Made by a program: the position numbers and the translations under genes
DNA from: Tenacibaculum sp. 190524A05c
GTDB taxonomy: Bacteria > Bacteroidota > Bacteroidia > Flavobacteriales > Flavobacteriaceae
Direction: 5' to 3'
NCBI RefSeq assembly: GCF_964036595.1
Contig: NZ_OZ038523.1
Span: 1,578,501-1,642,500 of the forward strand
DNA: 64,000 nt
The notes under the pieces: model-generated
The model's database searches: none
What the model saw: the letters and a program-made list of their open reading frames with translations, nothing else
What the model was told of the DNA's origin: nothing
Part shown: piece by piece, positions 44,043 to 53,407 of the stretch
Numbering within the stretch: position 1 is the stretch's first letter
Layout: every line of letters starts with the position of its first letter

Positions 44043-44894
44043 ATGATTTTAATAGCAGACGGCGGGTCTACAAAAGCAGATTGGATTGCTTTAGACAAAA
44101 ATAGAAATGAAGTATTTAGAGCAAGAACATTAGGTTTAAACCCTGCGGTTGTTCCTAGTGAAGAACTCAATAATCGTATCGTGAATATGTTTCAGCTTAT
44201 CAACATAAAAGATGAAGTTGAAGAAATACATTTTTACGGTGCGGGATGTGGTACACCTAAACCTGTTCAGATACTTCATGATGTTATGAAAGGTATTTTT
44301 ACAAATGCTTCAATACATATAGCTGAAGATATGCTTGCAGCAGTTTACGCTGCTTCTGGAACCAACCCATCTATTGTCTGCATTCTTGGAACCGGATCAA
44401 ACAGCTGTTACTTTAACGGTTCAGAAATGGAAATGTTAACCGCATCATTAGGTTATTCTATAATGGATGAAGCAAGTGGAAATTATTTCGGAAGACTTTT
44501 AATTAGAGATTATTACTACAACAAAATGCCTAAGCAAATTGCTAAAAGCTTTGAAAGTGAATTCAATTTAGATGCTGACTATATCAAAATGAATTTGTAT
44601 AGAAAGCCTAATCCAAATATGTACTTAGCAACGTTTGCAAAATTCATGTTTGAATTCAAAAATGAAAAATACATTAAAAAGCTGATTAGGAAAGGATTTC
44701 AAGAGTTTTTCAAATATAGAATACTTCCTTATAAAAAGGATAATTCAACTCCAATCTATTTCATTGGCTCAATAGCATATTATTTCAAAGAAACTTTAGA
44801 AAAAGTAGCTAATAAACATGATTTAAGCGTAACCGGTATAATTCAACGCCCAATCGATAATCTTCTTGAATATCACAAAGAAAATATCAATTAA
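44043..44894 (+). CDS. N-acetylglucosamine kinase-like ATPase (BadF/BadG family)
   Basis: A 283-residue ASKHA-fold kinase. The phosphate-1 motif is LIADGGSTKADWIAL at the start; a second stretch ILGTGSNSCYF lies near residue 115, where bacterial and human GlcNAc kinases bind ATP; then GYSIMDEASGNYFGR near residue 139. Likely reaction is phosphorylation of GlcNAc or a muropeptide-derived amino sugar, which would fit cell-wall recycling next to murF. Substrate is inferred. Its stop codon overlaps the convergent murF stop by 8 bases, with no room for a terminator between them. Confidence 0.85.
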   Translation: MILIADGGSTKADWIALDKNRNEVFRARTLGLNPAVVPSEELNNRIVNMFQLINIKDEVEEIHFYGAGCGTPKPVQILHDVMKGIFTNASIHIAEDMLAAVYAASGTNPSIVCILGTGSNSCYFNGSEMEMLTASLGYSIMDEASGNYFGRLLIRDYYYNKMPKQIAKSFESEFNLDADYIKMNLYRKPNPNMYLATFAKFMFEFKNEKYIKKLIRKGFQEFFKYRILPYKKDNSTPIYFIGSIAYYFKETLEKVANKHDLSVTGIIQRPIDNLLEYHKENIN

Positions 44895-46146
44895 TAAAAT
44901 CCAAACAGCGTTCTAGAGCCATTCCTCTAGAACCTTTTATTAATATTTTACTTTCATTCATTGGATTGTTTTGTAAATAGGATTTAACATCTTCAAACTC
45001 CTTAAATTTAAGTGCAGAAGTAATTTTAACGCTGTTAAAATTATTTCCAACTAACATCACTTTAGTTATATGAAGGTCTTCGCTCAGTAAAGCTATATTC
45101 TGATGTTCAACATCACTATCCTTACCTAATTCAAACATGTCGCCCAGAATAACAACTTTATTTTCACCAGAGAGTTTATCAAAGTTCTCTAACGCTGCTT
45201 TCATACTTGTTGGGTTCGCATTATAAGCATCAAGAATTATTTCATTAGATCCTCTCTTTATGACTTGGGATCTGTTATTCTTAGGAACATAACTCTCAAT
45301 AGCTTCTTTAATATCATCCAATTGAACATTAAAATACTGACCTATAGTTATAGCTGCTGCAATATTATTATAATTGTATTGCCCTAATAAATTACTTTGA
45401 ATAATTTCATCTTTATAACTCAGACTCACAAATGGATTGGCTGATATAAACTCAACTGATTCAGCAAAAAATATTTGATTTGCTTCTTTAGATTTCTCCA
45501 TCTGAATTTTATCCTCCTGATTAACCACAACTTTACCATTTGATTTTATGACAAAACCATACAATTCAGACTTCGCTTCAATAACTCCTTGAACAGAACC
45601 AAAACCTTCCAAATGAGCCTTACCGAAATTTGTAATATATCCCACAGAAGGTTCTGAAATCTCAGATAATAATTTGATCTCACCATGATGGTTTGCTCCC
45701 ATTTCCACAATACCAACCTCAGTTTTAGGATTCATTGATAATAACGTCAATGGCACTCCGATATGATTATTCAAATTACCCAAAGTAGCCGTAGTGTTAT
45801 ATTTTTTACTTAGTACCGCATTAATAACCTCTTTTGTGGTTGTTTTTCCATTACTACCAGTTAAACCAACGATAGGAATACCTAATTCCCTGCGATGATA
45901 ATTTGCTAAGTTCTGAAGTGTCTTCAGTACATTTTTTACCAGAATAATCTTTTCATTCGTCGCATACTCCTCTTCATCTATAACGGCATACGATGCTCCT
46001 TTCTTAATTGCTTCTTCGGCAAATTTGTTCCCATTAAAATTTTCACCTTTTAAAGCGAAAAATATAGTTCCCTTTCTAATTTTTCGTGTATCCGTATCAA
46101 CTAAATACTTCTCCCTGTATAAACGGTAAAGCTCTTTTATTTCCAT
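44887..46146 (-). CDS. murF: UDP-N-acetylmuramoyl-tripeptide--D-alanyl-D-alanine ligase
   Basis: Adds D-Ala-D-Ala to the UDP-MurNAc tripeptide, the last cytoplasmic step of peptidoglycan precursor synthesis. The 419-residue protein has an N-terminal uridine-binding domain (DTRKIRKGTIFFALKGENFNG), the ATP-binding GLTGSNGKTTTKEVI near residue 100, the carbamylated-Lys/metal region EMGANHHGEI near residue 147, and a C-terminal domain with LDAYNANPTSMKAAL near residue 300. It is slightly shorter than E. coli MurF, as usual in Bacteroidota. It lies downstream of gldJ, separated by a terminator, and other mur genes are not adjacent. Confidence 0.96.
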   Translation of the reverse strand: MEIKELYRLYREKYLVDTDTRKIRKGTIFFALKGENFNGNKFAEEAIKKGASYAVIDEEEYATNEKIILVKNVLKTLQNLANYHRRELGIPIVGLTGSNGKTTTKEVINAVLSKKYNTTATLGNLNNHIGVPLTLLSMNPKTEVGIVEMGANHHGEIKLLSEISEPSVGYITNFGKAHLEGFGSVQGVIEAKSELYGFVIKSNGKVVVNQEDKIQMEKSKEANQIFFAESVEFISANPFVSLSYKDEIIQSNLLGQYNYNNIAAAITIGQYFNVQLDDIKEAIESYVPKNNRSQVIKRGSNEIILDAYNANPTSMKAALENFDKLSGENKVVILGDMFELGKDSDVEHQNIALLSEDLHITKVMLVGNNFNSVKITSALKFKEFEDVKSYLQNNPMNESKILIKGSRGMALERCLDFIN

Positions 46147-46160
46147 ATTGTAAAAATAAA

Positions 46161-46186
46161 AAACCTCACTGAAATCAGCGAGGTTT
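46161..46186 (-). terminator. Terminator after gldJ
   Basis: AAACCTC and GAGGTTT arms with an inner CTGA/TCAG pairing form an interrupted stem (46161-46172 with 46175-46186, one mismatch). On the minus strand a T-rich tail follows. Confidence 0.6.
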
Positions 46187-46229
46187 TATTAATGTGCATT
46201 TTTTATAATACACATAAAATAACTTAATA

Positions 46230-47936
46230 TTATCTCCTTGAATAAATATATCTCGGAGTTGCTGTCTTCTTTTGGTTTCTAACCATAGGTCCAACTTTGT
46301 CCGTAGCACATCTAAATCCAATATAATTCGTTGAAATGTATTCTGGGAAATATCTTCTCTGAGCAGGATCTAACCAGTACTCTCTATCTGCCCAAGAACC
46401 ACCTTTGTAAACTCTAGTTTTATTACTAATTAAAGTTCTTCTTGTTTTCTTATCATACTCTAATTTAGACACAACGTTTCCTAAAGAATCTCTTTCGCTT
46501 TCCGGTCTAATTGGTGAATTATACATTCTTGGACTTCCTGCTAACTGATCCTCTTCTAAATTAAAGAACTTCGAAGACTTTTGATCACCATCATTTAAAT
46601 CTGAATTATCAGCGAATGAATAATTTCTTCTCATGTAAGTATCATCCTTAGTAATAGGAATGTATCTAAATGATCCCGGTAATGCCTTTGGCATAACCTT
46701 CCCATTTACAAGAGTATCCAACTCTACTTGACTATCATCAACGATAACAACTTTTCCGTCTTGATCAATCAATTTCTTTGTAAAGATGTTACCTCTAAAA
46801 TAGTTAAAGTCATTTGCTTCAGAATCAACTAATGGACGATAAACATCTGATACCCATTCCGCTACATTTCCAGACATATCGTATAATCCAAATGCATTAG
46901 GAGGGTAACTTCTTACAGCATTAGGGATATCAGCACCATCACTACTCCAACCAGCAATACCACTATAATTTCCTTTTCCCTGCTTAAAGTTAGCCAACTG
47001 ATCTCCTCTTTGAGATTTAGATCTGTTTCTTGTATATTTTCCTGACCAAGCATATTTCTTTCTACCACGGATATTGTTATATTCTCTGTTCTCAAAAATC
47101 GCTTTCGCAGCGTACTCCCACTCTACTTCAGTAGGTAGTCTAAATTTTTGTGATAAGATACCATCCGAAGACGTAACTTGTCTACCCGTAAATGCACCTT
47201 TAACAGGTTTTGGGTCTCCTTTTTTTCTTGGAACTGGTATACCTCTTTTATATATTGTAGAATCACCATCAAACAATGCATATGGTTGATCTAAATATAC
47301 ATCAGTATCAAAATTATTTTTCCCTTTAAACTTTAAAGAATCTTCCTTAAAGATATTAGTTATCACACCTTTATCCATTAAGATCTTTAAATTTACTGCA
47401 TTTGTTCTCCATTTACAGTATTCGTTTGCTTGTAACCATGTTACACCAACTACTGGATATTCAGAATATGCTGGATGTCTTAAATAACTTTCTGATAATA
47501 AGTTCGTGTTCCCTAATCCCTTTCTCCAAACTAAAGTATCTGGAAGGATTGAAGGATAAATATGTTTAAATTGTGGGTCTTCCGGAGGAAATACATCTTT
47601 CGTGTATTGTAAGAATAAACCATATTCAGCATTAGTAACCTCAGCTTCATCCATGTAAAATGAACGAACGTGCATTTGTTTTGGAGTTGTATTCCAATCA
47701 AACATTACATCATCTTGTACCAATCCCATAGTATAGGTACCACCTTCAATGTGTACCATACCTGGAGGTACGTTACCATCTTTAAATTCTCCTTTTAAAT
47801 AATTTCCATAGCTAGGATCGTTAAAGTTCCACCCAGTTAAAGATGAAGAACTAGAACCTCTTCTTGAACTCTGGCAAGAAGATAAAACAACTAAGGAAAT
47901 GATTAGAAAGCTAAATAACTTAAATGTACTTTTCAT
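46230..47936 (-). CDS. gldJ: Gliding motility lipoprotein GldJ
   Basis: Lipoprotein required for gliding and for stability of the gliding/type IX secretion machinery in Flavobacterium. The 568-residue protein starts at the ATG at 47936; an earlier in-frame ATG would add 15 residues ahead of the signal. The signal ends LSSC (Cys20). The mature part is a formylglycine-generating-enzyme-like (SUMF1) fold: MVHIEGGTYTMG near residue 64, SFYMDEAEVTNAEYG near 96, a NAFGLYDMSGNVAEWVSDVY stretch near 345, and a final VYKGGSWADREYWL to YIGFRCA. The fold is structural here, without enzymatic function known. It is divergent from porU, as in Flavobacterium. Confidence 0.95.
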   Translation of the reverse strand: MKSTFKLFSFLIISLVVLSSCQSSRRGSSSSSLTGWNFNDPSYGNYLKGEFKDGNVPPGMVHIEGGTYTMGLVQDDVMFDWNTTPKQMHVRSFYMDEAEVTNAEYGLFLQYTKDVFPPEDPQFKHIYPSILPDTLVWRKGLGNTNLLSESYLRHPAYSEYPVVGVTWLQANEYCKWRTNAVNLKILMDKGVITNIFKEDSLKFKGKNNFDTDVYLDQPYALFDGDSTIYKRGIPVPRKKGDPKPVKGAFTGRQVTSSDGILSQKFRLPTEVEWEYAAKAIFENREYNNIRGRKKYAWSGKYTRNRSKSQRGDQLANFKQGKGNYSGIAGWSSDGADIPNAVRSYPPNAFGLYDMSGNVAEWVSDVYRPLVDSEANDFNYFRGNIFTKKLIDQDGKVVIVDDSQVELDTLVNGKVMPKALPGSFRYIPITKDDTYMRRNYSFADNSDLNDGDQKSSKFFNLEEDQLAGSPRMYNSPIRPESERDSLGNVVSKLEYDKKTRRTLISNKTRVYKGGSWADREYWLDPAQRRYFPEYISTNYIGFRCATDKVGPMVRNQKKTATPRYIYSRR

Positions 47937-48120
47937 GTATTTACTTAATTTTAGGGTCTGGCAATTTACAACATTTATCATTTAATACGAATATATAAAT
48001 ATAATAATTTTATATTATGTTAGAAATACTCTTAGTTAACGATTGTTTTTTCATTTTATTATAAGTAATCTTGCAAAAGATATACTAATGTAGTAACCAT
48101 ATCGTTATCTAATTGAATTT

Positions 48121-51100
48121 ATGAAAAGACTTCTACTCCTTCTTATATTATTTTTAAGTTTTTCCAGTACTAGTCAAACTTCAAACACTGTACTTTCTAA
48201 CGGTACATGGTATAAATTTGCAATTGACACTACAGGAGTTTTCAGAATAAATGCCGAATTCTTGCGCAATTTAGGATTAAATCCGAATTCTATTGATCCT
48301 AGAAACATAAAAATTTACGGTAATGGTGGTAAAACCCTTCCTGAATTAGCTTCAGACTTCAGATATAATGATTTACAAGAAAATTCAATATTTGTTAGCG
48401 GTGAAGCCGATGGTAGTTTTGATAGTAACGATTATGTTTTATTCTACGGAATTGGCCCACATAGTTGGTCTGTAGATATTCCAAATGAAACAGCATCACA
48501 CGTTCAAAACATATATACGGATCAAGCATTCTATTTCATAACGGTTGCTGATACTCCTGGGAAAAGAATTACTAATCAAGCTGTACTAACTGGAACTTCA
48601 ACAACTACCATCAATACTTATGATGATTATATTTTTTACGAAAAGGAAAATGTAAGTTTACTTGCCGTTGGTCGATTATGGTTCGGGGAAAACTTTTCAG
48701 TTAATCGAACTCAAGATTTCAATCTTCCATTTCCTAATGCCGCATCCGGAAATCCTATAACAGTTAAAGTAACTGCAGCATCACAATCCACTACAGCTTC
48801 AAATATGAATATCACTGTAAATGGTTTTAATGCTCCAACAATCGGTTTCCCTCCTGTTTCAAACTCAACATCATCAGGACTAGCAAGATATGGACAAAGC
48901 ACATCACTGGTAAATTCAGCCAATACAATCTCAGTTCAGTTAGATTATAATAACAATGGAAATCCTTCAGCTAGAGCGTTTTTAGACTATATTGAGGTTA
49001 TTGGTAAGAAAAATCTAACCTCATCTGGACAACAATTTACGTTTAGAAGTTTTGCAGAGGCTAAAGCTACGGGAATAGTAGACTACACTATTGGAAACGC
49101 TACTGAAATATTCAGAGTTTGGAATGTTACAGATCCTATTAATATTACCAATGTAGAAAACGAATCTGCTTCAAATTCTAATTTTATTTTTAAATCAAAC
49201 GGAGGTAATTTAAACGAATATGTTGTAGTTAATGAAAATGACTATTATACACCAACTCAAATACAAGATCGTAGAGTAGCTAATCAAAACATACACGCTT
49301 TAACCGACATTGATTATCTTGTTATTACCAATAGCGAACTATTTAATGAAGCACAACGTTTAGCTGATTATCATCAAAATAATTCTGGTTTTAATTCTAG
49401 AGTAGTATTACTTTCAGAAATATATAATGAATTCGCATCAGGTAGTCCAGATGTTACTGGAATTAGAGATTTCATCAAATACCTGTACGACAATTCCGCA
49501 TCAAACAAACTACAATATGTTTGCTTTTTTGGTGATTCATCATATGATTATAAAGATCGTATTTCTGGAAATAATAACGTAATGCCAACATTCCATGCTA
49601 CTCAAAGTTTTGATTTGGTTTCATCTTATGTTACCGATGATTATTTTGTAATGATTGATGATACTGATGGAAGAATGTTAGGAAATGATAATATTGATAT
49701 CAGTTCAGGTAGAATTCCTGTTACCACGGTTCAGCAAGCAAACAATGTTGTAAATAAAATTTTAAGTTATTACAATACATCTTCATTCGGAGATTGGAGA
49801 AATACCGTGACACTTGTTGCTGATGATATAGATGTAACTACAGACGCAACCTTACAATCAGGTTTAGAAGAAGTTGCAGATAGCATTAAAAAATACAAAC
49901 CTATATTTAATGTAAATAAAATCTATGCTGATGCTTTTAGACAGGAAAATTCTTCTGGTGGTGAACGATATCCTCAAGTAAAAAACGCAATTACGAACAC
50001 TATTGAAAAAGGAACCTTAGTATTTGATTATTTTGGACATGGTGGTGAAGACGGTTTAGCAGCAGAAAGGGTATTAGAAATTCCTCAAATACAAGAATTC
50101 AATAATAGTAATTTACCTTTATTTATTACTGTTACTTGTGAATTCTCAAGATTTGATAACCCTTTGAGAGATACCGCTGGAGAACAATTATTTCTCAATC
50201 CTAATGGTGGAGCCGTAAGTATGATTACTACCACGAGAGATGTTTTTATTTCTTTAGGAGAAGCCTTTAATAAAGAACTCACAAAATATGTTCTAGATTT
50301 TGATAACGCCGATGATGCCATTGCCAAAAACCTAATCAAAACTAAGAACGAAACAACGAGTAGCCAGCGATTTTTCATCTACTATTTCGGAGATCCAGCG
50401 ATGAAACTTGCTATACCAAAACCCGATATACGTATTAGTAGAGTAAATGATGTTCCCATTACACAGCCTATAGATACATTAAAAGCGCTTTCAAGAATTA
50501 AAATTGACGGAATTGTTACCGATAATTCAGGCACTCCTTTAAACAATTTTAATGGAACAGTATTTACAACCATCTTTGATAAACCAATTGATAAAACAAC
50601 TTTAGATAATGATGGTTTTGGAATCATAAATACATTCGATTCTCAAGAAAGTAAGATTTTTCGCGGAAAATCATCAGCTCAAAATGGAAACTTTAGTTTT
50701 GAATTTATCGTGCCAAAAGATATTAAAATTACTTACGGTAATGCTAAGTTTAGTTTTTATGCAGAAAACCAGGAAATTGATAAATCTGGTATTAATTTAG
50801 ATGTTGTTGTAGGAGGAATTAATGATAACGCTCCGGAAGATTTAATTGGACCAGACATTCAATTATTTATGAATGATGAGTCATTTATTGATGGAGGGAC
50901 CACCAACAGCTCTCCTAATCTAATTATAAAGCTTTCAGATATTAGTGGTATTAATACATCAATAACCGCTGTTGATCATGATATTGTAGCTATTTTAGAT
51001 GATAATCAATCCGAACCGATCATACTCAATGATTTTTACGAAACAGAACTTGATGATTTTACTAAAGGAATTGTTAATTATCAATTACGAGATCTAACAG

Positions 51101-51501
51101 TTGGTACACATACAATAAAAATAAAAGCTTGGGATACATATAATAATTCATCTGAAGCTACGTTAACTTTTGAGGTTGTGAGTGATACTAAATTACTCTT
51201 AGAAAATGTTTTGAACTATCCAAACCCTTTCACTAATTATACGGAGTTTTGGTTTAATCACAACAAACCGAATGAACCATTAGAAGTTCAGGTTCAAGTA
51301 TTTACTATTTCAGGGAAATTGGTTAAAACCATTAACGAAACAGTACAGACAACAGGTGGACTATCAAGATCAATTAATTGGAATGGTTTAGATGATTTCG
51401 GAAATAAAATAGGGAAAGGTGTATACTTATATAAACTAAAAGTAAGATCAACAGTAAGTAACCTTTCCTCCGAAAAATACGAGAAGCTCGTTATACTATA
51501 A
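48121..51501 (+). CDS. porU: Type IX secretion system sortase PorU
   Basis: Cell-surface protease that removes the C-terminal signal from T9SS cargo and links it to lipopolysaccharide. The 1126-residue protein has a signal peptide ending STSQ, an N-terminal beta domain, and a gingipain-like C25 peptidase domain at about residues 400-770. The catalytic pair is visible: His640 in FDYFGHGGED and Cys673 in VTCEFSRFDNP. The C-terminus (about residues 1040-1126) is itself a T9SS-type sorting domain, with NYPNPFTNYTEFWF and ending GVYLYKLKV. porV follows directly, and gldJ is divergent, as in other gliding flavobacteria. Confidence 0.96.
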   Translation: MKRLLLLLILFLSFSSTSQTSNTVLSNGTWYKFAIDTTGVFRINAEFLRNLGLNPNSIDPRNIKIYGNGGKTLPELASDFRYNDLQENSIFVSGEADGSFDSNDYVLFYGIGPHSWSVDIPNETASHVQNIYTDQAFYFITVADTPGKRITNQAVLTGTSTTTINTYDDYIFYEKENVSLLAVGRLWFGENFSVNRTQDFNLPFPNAASGNPITVKVTAASQSTTASNMNITVNGFNAPTIGFPPVSNSTSSGLARYGQSTSLVNSANTISVQLDYNNNGNPSARAFLDYIEVIGKKNLTSSGQQFTFRSFAEAKATGIVDYTIGNATEIFRVWNVTDPINITNVENESASNSNFIFKSNGGNLNEYVVVNENDYYTPTQIQDRRVANQNIHALTDIDYLVITNSELFNEAQRLADYHQNNSGFNSRVVLLSEIYNEFASGSPDVTGIRDFIKYLYDNSASNKLQYVCFFGDSSYDYKDRISGNNNVMPTFHATQSFDLVSSYVTDDYFVMIDDTDGRMLGNDNIDISSGRIPVTTVQQANNVVNKILSYYNTSSFGDWRNTVTLVADDIDVTTDATLQSGLEEVADSIKKYKPIFNVNKIYADAFRQENSSGGERYPQVKNAITNTIEKGTLVFDYFGHGGEDGLAAERVLEIPQIQEFNNSNLPLFITVTCEFSRFDNPLRDTAGEQLFLNPNGGAVSMITTTRDVFISLGEAFNKELTKYVLDFDNADDAIAKNLIKTKNETTSSQRFFIYYFGDPAMKLAIPKPDIRISRVNDVPITQPIDTLKALSRIKIDGIVTDNSGTPLNNFNGTVFTTIFDKPIDKTTLDNDGFGIINTFDSQESKIFRGKSSAQNGNFSFEFIVPKDIKITYGNAKFSFYAENQEIDKSGINLDVVVGGINDNAPEDLIGPDIQLFMNDESFIDGGTTNSSPNLIIKLSDISGINTSITAVDHDIVAILDDNQSEPIILNDFYETELDDFTKGIVNYQLRDLTVGTHTIKIKAWDTYNNSSEATLTFEVVSDTKLLLENVLNYPNPFTNYTEFWFNHNKPNEPLEVQVQVFTISGKLVKTINETVQTTGGLSRSINWNGLDDFGNKIGKGVYLYKLKVRSTVSNLSSEKYEKLVIL

Positions 51502-51509
51502 TAAAATTA

Positions 51510-51517
51510 TATATTTG
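51510..51517 (+). promoter_or_regulatory. -7 promoter element for porV
   Basis: TATATTTG matches TAnnTTTG exactly. It suggests porV has its own promoter in addition to readthrough from porU. It also favours the downstream ATG at 51541. Confidence 0.6.
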
Positions 51518-51540
51518 CCAAAACAATGTTAAAATTAAAA

Positions 51541-52623
51541 ATGAAAAAATTTATACTACTGACACTATTAATTGGGTTAGGTTTTAAAGCCACTGCCCAA
51601 TCTAAAGCTATTACAACATCGCTTCCTTTCTTGTTAATCACATCAGATGCAAGAGCGGGTGGTATGGGAGATATTGGAGTTGCAACTTCTTCAGATGCTT
51701 TCTCTTTATTTCATAATCCAGCTAAAATAGCATTCAATGAAAGTAAATTAAGTATTGGGGCAAACTACGTACCTTGGTTACGTAATCTAACTGATGATAT
51801 TTTCGCAGGAAATTTATCTTTAGTAAATAGGTTTAGTGAAAATAGTGCTTGGGGAGTTGATTTAAAATATTTCTCTTTAGGAAGAATTGAACTTACAGAT
51901 GATATTGGATTACCAACTGGTTTTAAAAACCCAACTGAATTTGCTTTATCCGGATATTACTCTTTAAAATTAAGCGAGCGTTTTTCTATGGGAGTTGGTT
52001 TAAAATATATTAACTCTAATTTAGATGTTGATGATTCTTTAGAAGCCGTTAACTCGTTTGCTGTAGATATTTCAGCATACTACCAATCTGACGAAGAAAA
52101 TTATGGAACTTTCAACGGACGTTACCGTATTGGTGTTAACGTTGCAAACATAGGACCGAAAGTAGAATACACGCCAGGTGAAGAAAACTTTATTCCAACT
52201 ATTGGTAAATTAGGAGGTGGGTTTGACTTTATCTTCGATGACTATAATACTTTAGGCGTTAATGTAGAGTTTAGAAAATTACTAGTACCTTCTAGTGGTA
52301 CTGCTTCTTCAAGAGGTTGGTTTGAAGGAATGTTCACTTCTTTAGGAGATAGAGATTTTAGTGAAGAATTAAAAGAGGTAAATTGGTCATTAGGTGCCGA
52401 ATATATGTACAACAATGCATTCGCAGTTAGAGCAGGTTACTTTAATGAGAGTGAAATTAAAGGAAACAGAAAGTTTTTCACTATGGGTGCTGGTTTTACA
52501 GCTCAAGCTTTTTCTGTTGATTTATCATACTTAATTAATACATCGGATGTAAACAATCCATTAGAAAACACATTACGTTTTTCTTTAGCGTTTGACATCG
52601 GTGAAATTTATGAAGACTATTAA
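51541..52623 (+). CDS. porV: Type IX secretion outer-membrane protein PorV
   Basis: Outer-membrane beta-barrel that receives cargo from the secretion pore and shuttles it to PorU. The 360-residue protein has a signal peptide ending ATAQ and a barrel of alternating amphipathic strands, ending in an aromatic strand FSLAFDIGEIYEDY. The family start TSLPFLLITSDARAGGMGDIGVATSSDAFSLFHNPAK is well conserved in PorV/FadL-like proteins. An ATG at 51526 is possible, but it lies only 9 bases from the -7 element; 51541 gives the clean signal. It is followed by a terminator. Confidence 0.94.
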   Translation: MKKFILLTLLIGLGFKATAQSKAITTSLPFLLITSDARAGGMGDIGVATSSDAFSLFHNPAKIAFNESKLSIGANYVPWLRNLTDDIFAGNLSLVNRFSENSAWGVDLKYFSLGRIELTDDIGLPTGFKNPTEFALSGYYSLKLSERFSMGVGLKYINSNLDVDDSLEAVNSFAVDISAYYQSDEENYGTFNGRYRIGVNVANIGPKVEYTPGEENFIPTIGKLGGGFDFIFDDYNTLGVNVEFRKLLVPSSGTASSRGWFEGMFTSLGDRDFSEELKEVNWSLGAEYMYNNAFAVRAGYFNESEIKGNRKFFTMGAGFTAQAFSVDLSYLINTSDVNNPLENTLRFSLAFDIGEIYEDY

Positions 52624-52653
52624 TATTGTTTTTTAGTATATTAGTAAAAAATT

Positions 52654-52680
52654 AAAAGCAGTCTTTTGAGACTGCTTTTT
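52654..52680 (+). terminator. Intrinsic terminator after porV
   Basis: AAAAGCAGTCT (52654-52664) pairs with AGACTGCTTTT (52669-52679) around the TTTG loop, with a T-run after. Confidence 0.88.
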
Positions 52681-52696
52681 TTGACTCTTAATTTTT

Positions 52697-53179
52697 ATGA
52701 AAGAAATAGATTTTTCTTTAAAAGCAAAAATGTTTGATTCTGTTTCAGAACTTTCTCAAGATGAACAGAATTTAATGGATAAAGCTATAGAAGCAAGAAA
52801 TAACGCTTATGCTCCTTACTCTAAATTTCAAGTTGGAGCTTCAATACTTTTAGATAATGGTGTAATTGTTACAGGGAATAATCAGGAGAATGCTGCTTAT
52901 CCATCAGGAATGTGTGCAGAGCGTGTTGCTATCTGGAGTGCTGGAGCACAATATCCAAATATGATTGTTAAAAAAATTGCTATTACAGCTGCTTCTTCTG
53001 AAATTGAAGTTAAAAATCCAGTTGGTCCTTGTGGAGCATGTCGTCAAGCTTTATATGAATATGAATTCAATCAAAAAGAACCTATAGAAATTATTTTCAT
53101 GGGAGAAACGGGCAAAATTATTAAAGTAACATCTTTAGCTTCTCTCCTACCTTTTTCTTTTGACAGCTCTTATTTATAG
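52697..53179 (+). CDS. cdd: Cytidine deaminase
   Basis: Zinc enzyme that deaminates cytidine and deoxycytidine in pyrimidine salvage. The 160-residue protein has the catalytic CAE in a SGMCAERVAIW stretch near residue 74 and the second zinc ligands in GPCGACRQAL near residue 111. The substrate-binding AYAPYSKFQVGA is near residue 37. It is a tetramer-type short CDA. The ATG at 52697 follows the porV terminator by a few bases; no promoter was recognised. In this order porV-cdd is common in flavobacteria. Confidence 0.95.
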   Translation: MKEIDFSLKAKMFDSVSELSQDEQNLMDKAIEARNNAYAPYSKFQVGASILLDNGVIVTGNNQENAAYPSGMCAERVAIWSAGAQYPNMIVKKIAITAASSEIEVKNPVGPCGACRQALYEYEFNQKEPIEIIFMGETGKIIKVTSLASLLPFSFDSSYL

Positions 53180-53278
53180 AATTTAAATAATTCAAAAAAT
53201 TAAGGTTTTAAATTAAAATAATGCATTTATCAAAAGGAACCCGGTTTCATATTCGTATTTTTAACCTCTAAATTTTAA

Positions 53279-53316
53279 GAATATTGAAATTAACACGTAT
53301 TGAAATTTCAATATTC
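53279..53316. repeat. Perfect inverted repeat upstream of the KAS III-like gene
   Basis: GAATATTGAAATT (53279-53291) and AATTTCAATATTC (53304-53316) are exact reverse complements around a 12-base loop. Inside it, the element TATTGAAATT occurs twice in direct orientation (53282-53291 and 53298-53307), and ATTGAAATTTCAAT (53299-53312) is a palindrome by itself. It lies 92 bases before the gene and has no T-run, so it resembles an operator rather than a terminator. Confidence 0.6.
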
Positions 53317-53407
53317 GTAAAAATAAAAGATCCGATTGATAATTAATAGGTTATACACACTAAATCCTTTTTATTTGTTGTTATAGTAGGCCCTAACATT
53401 TATTTAG

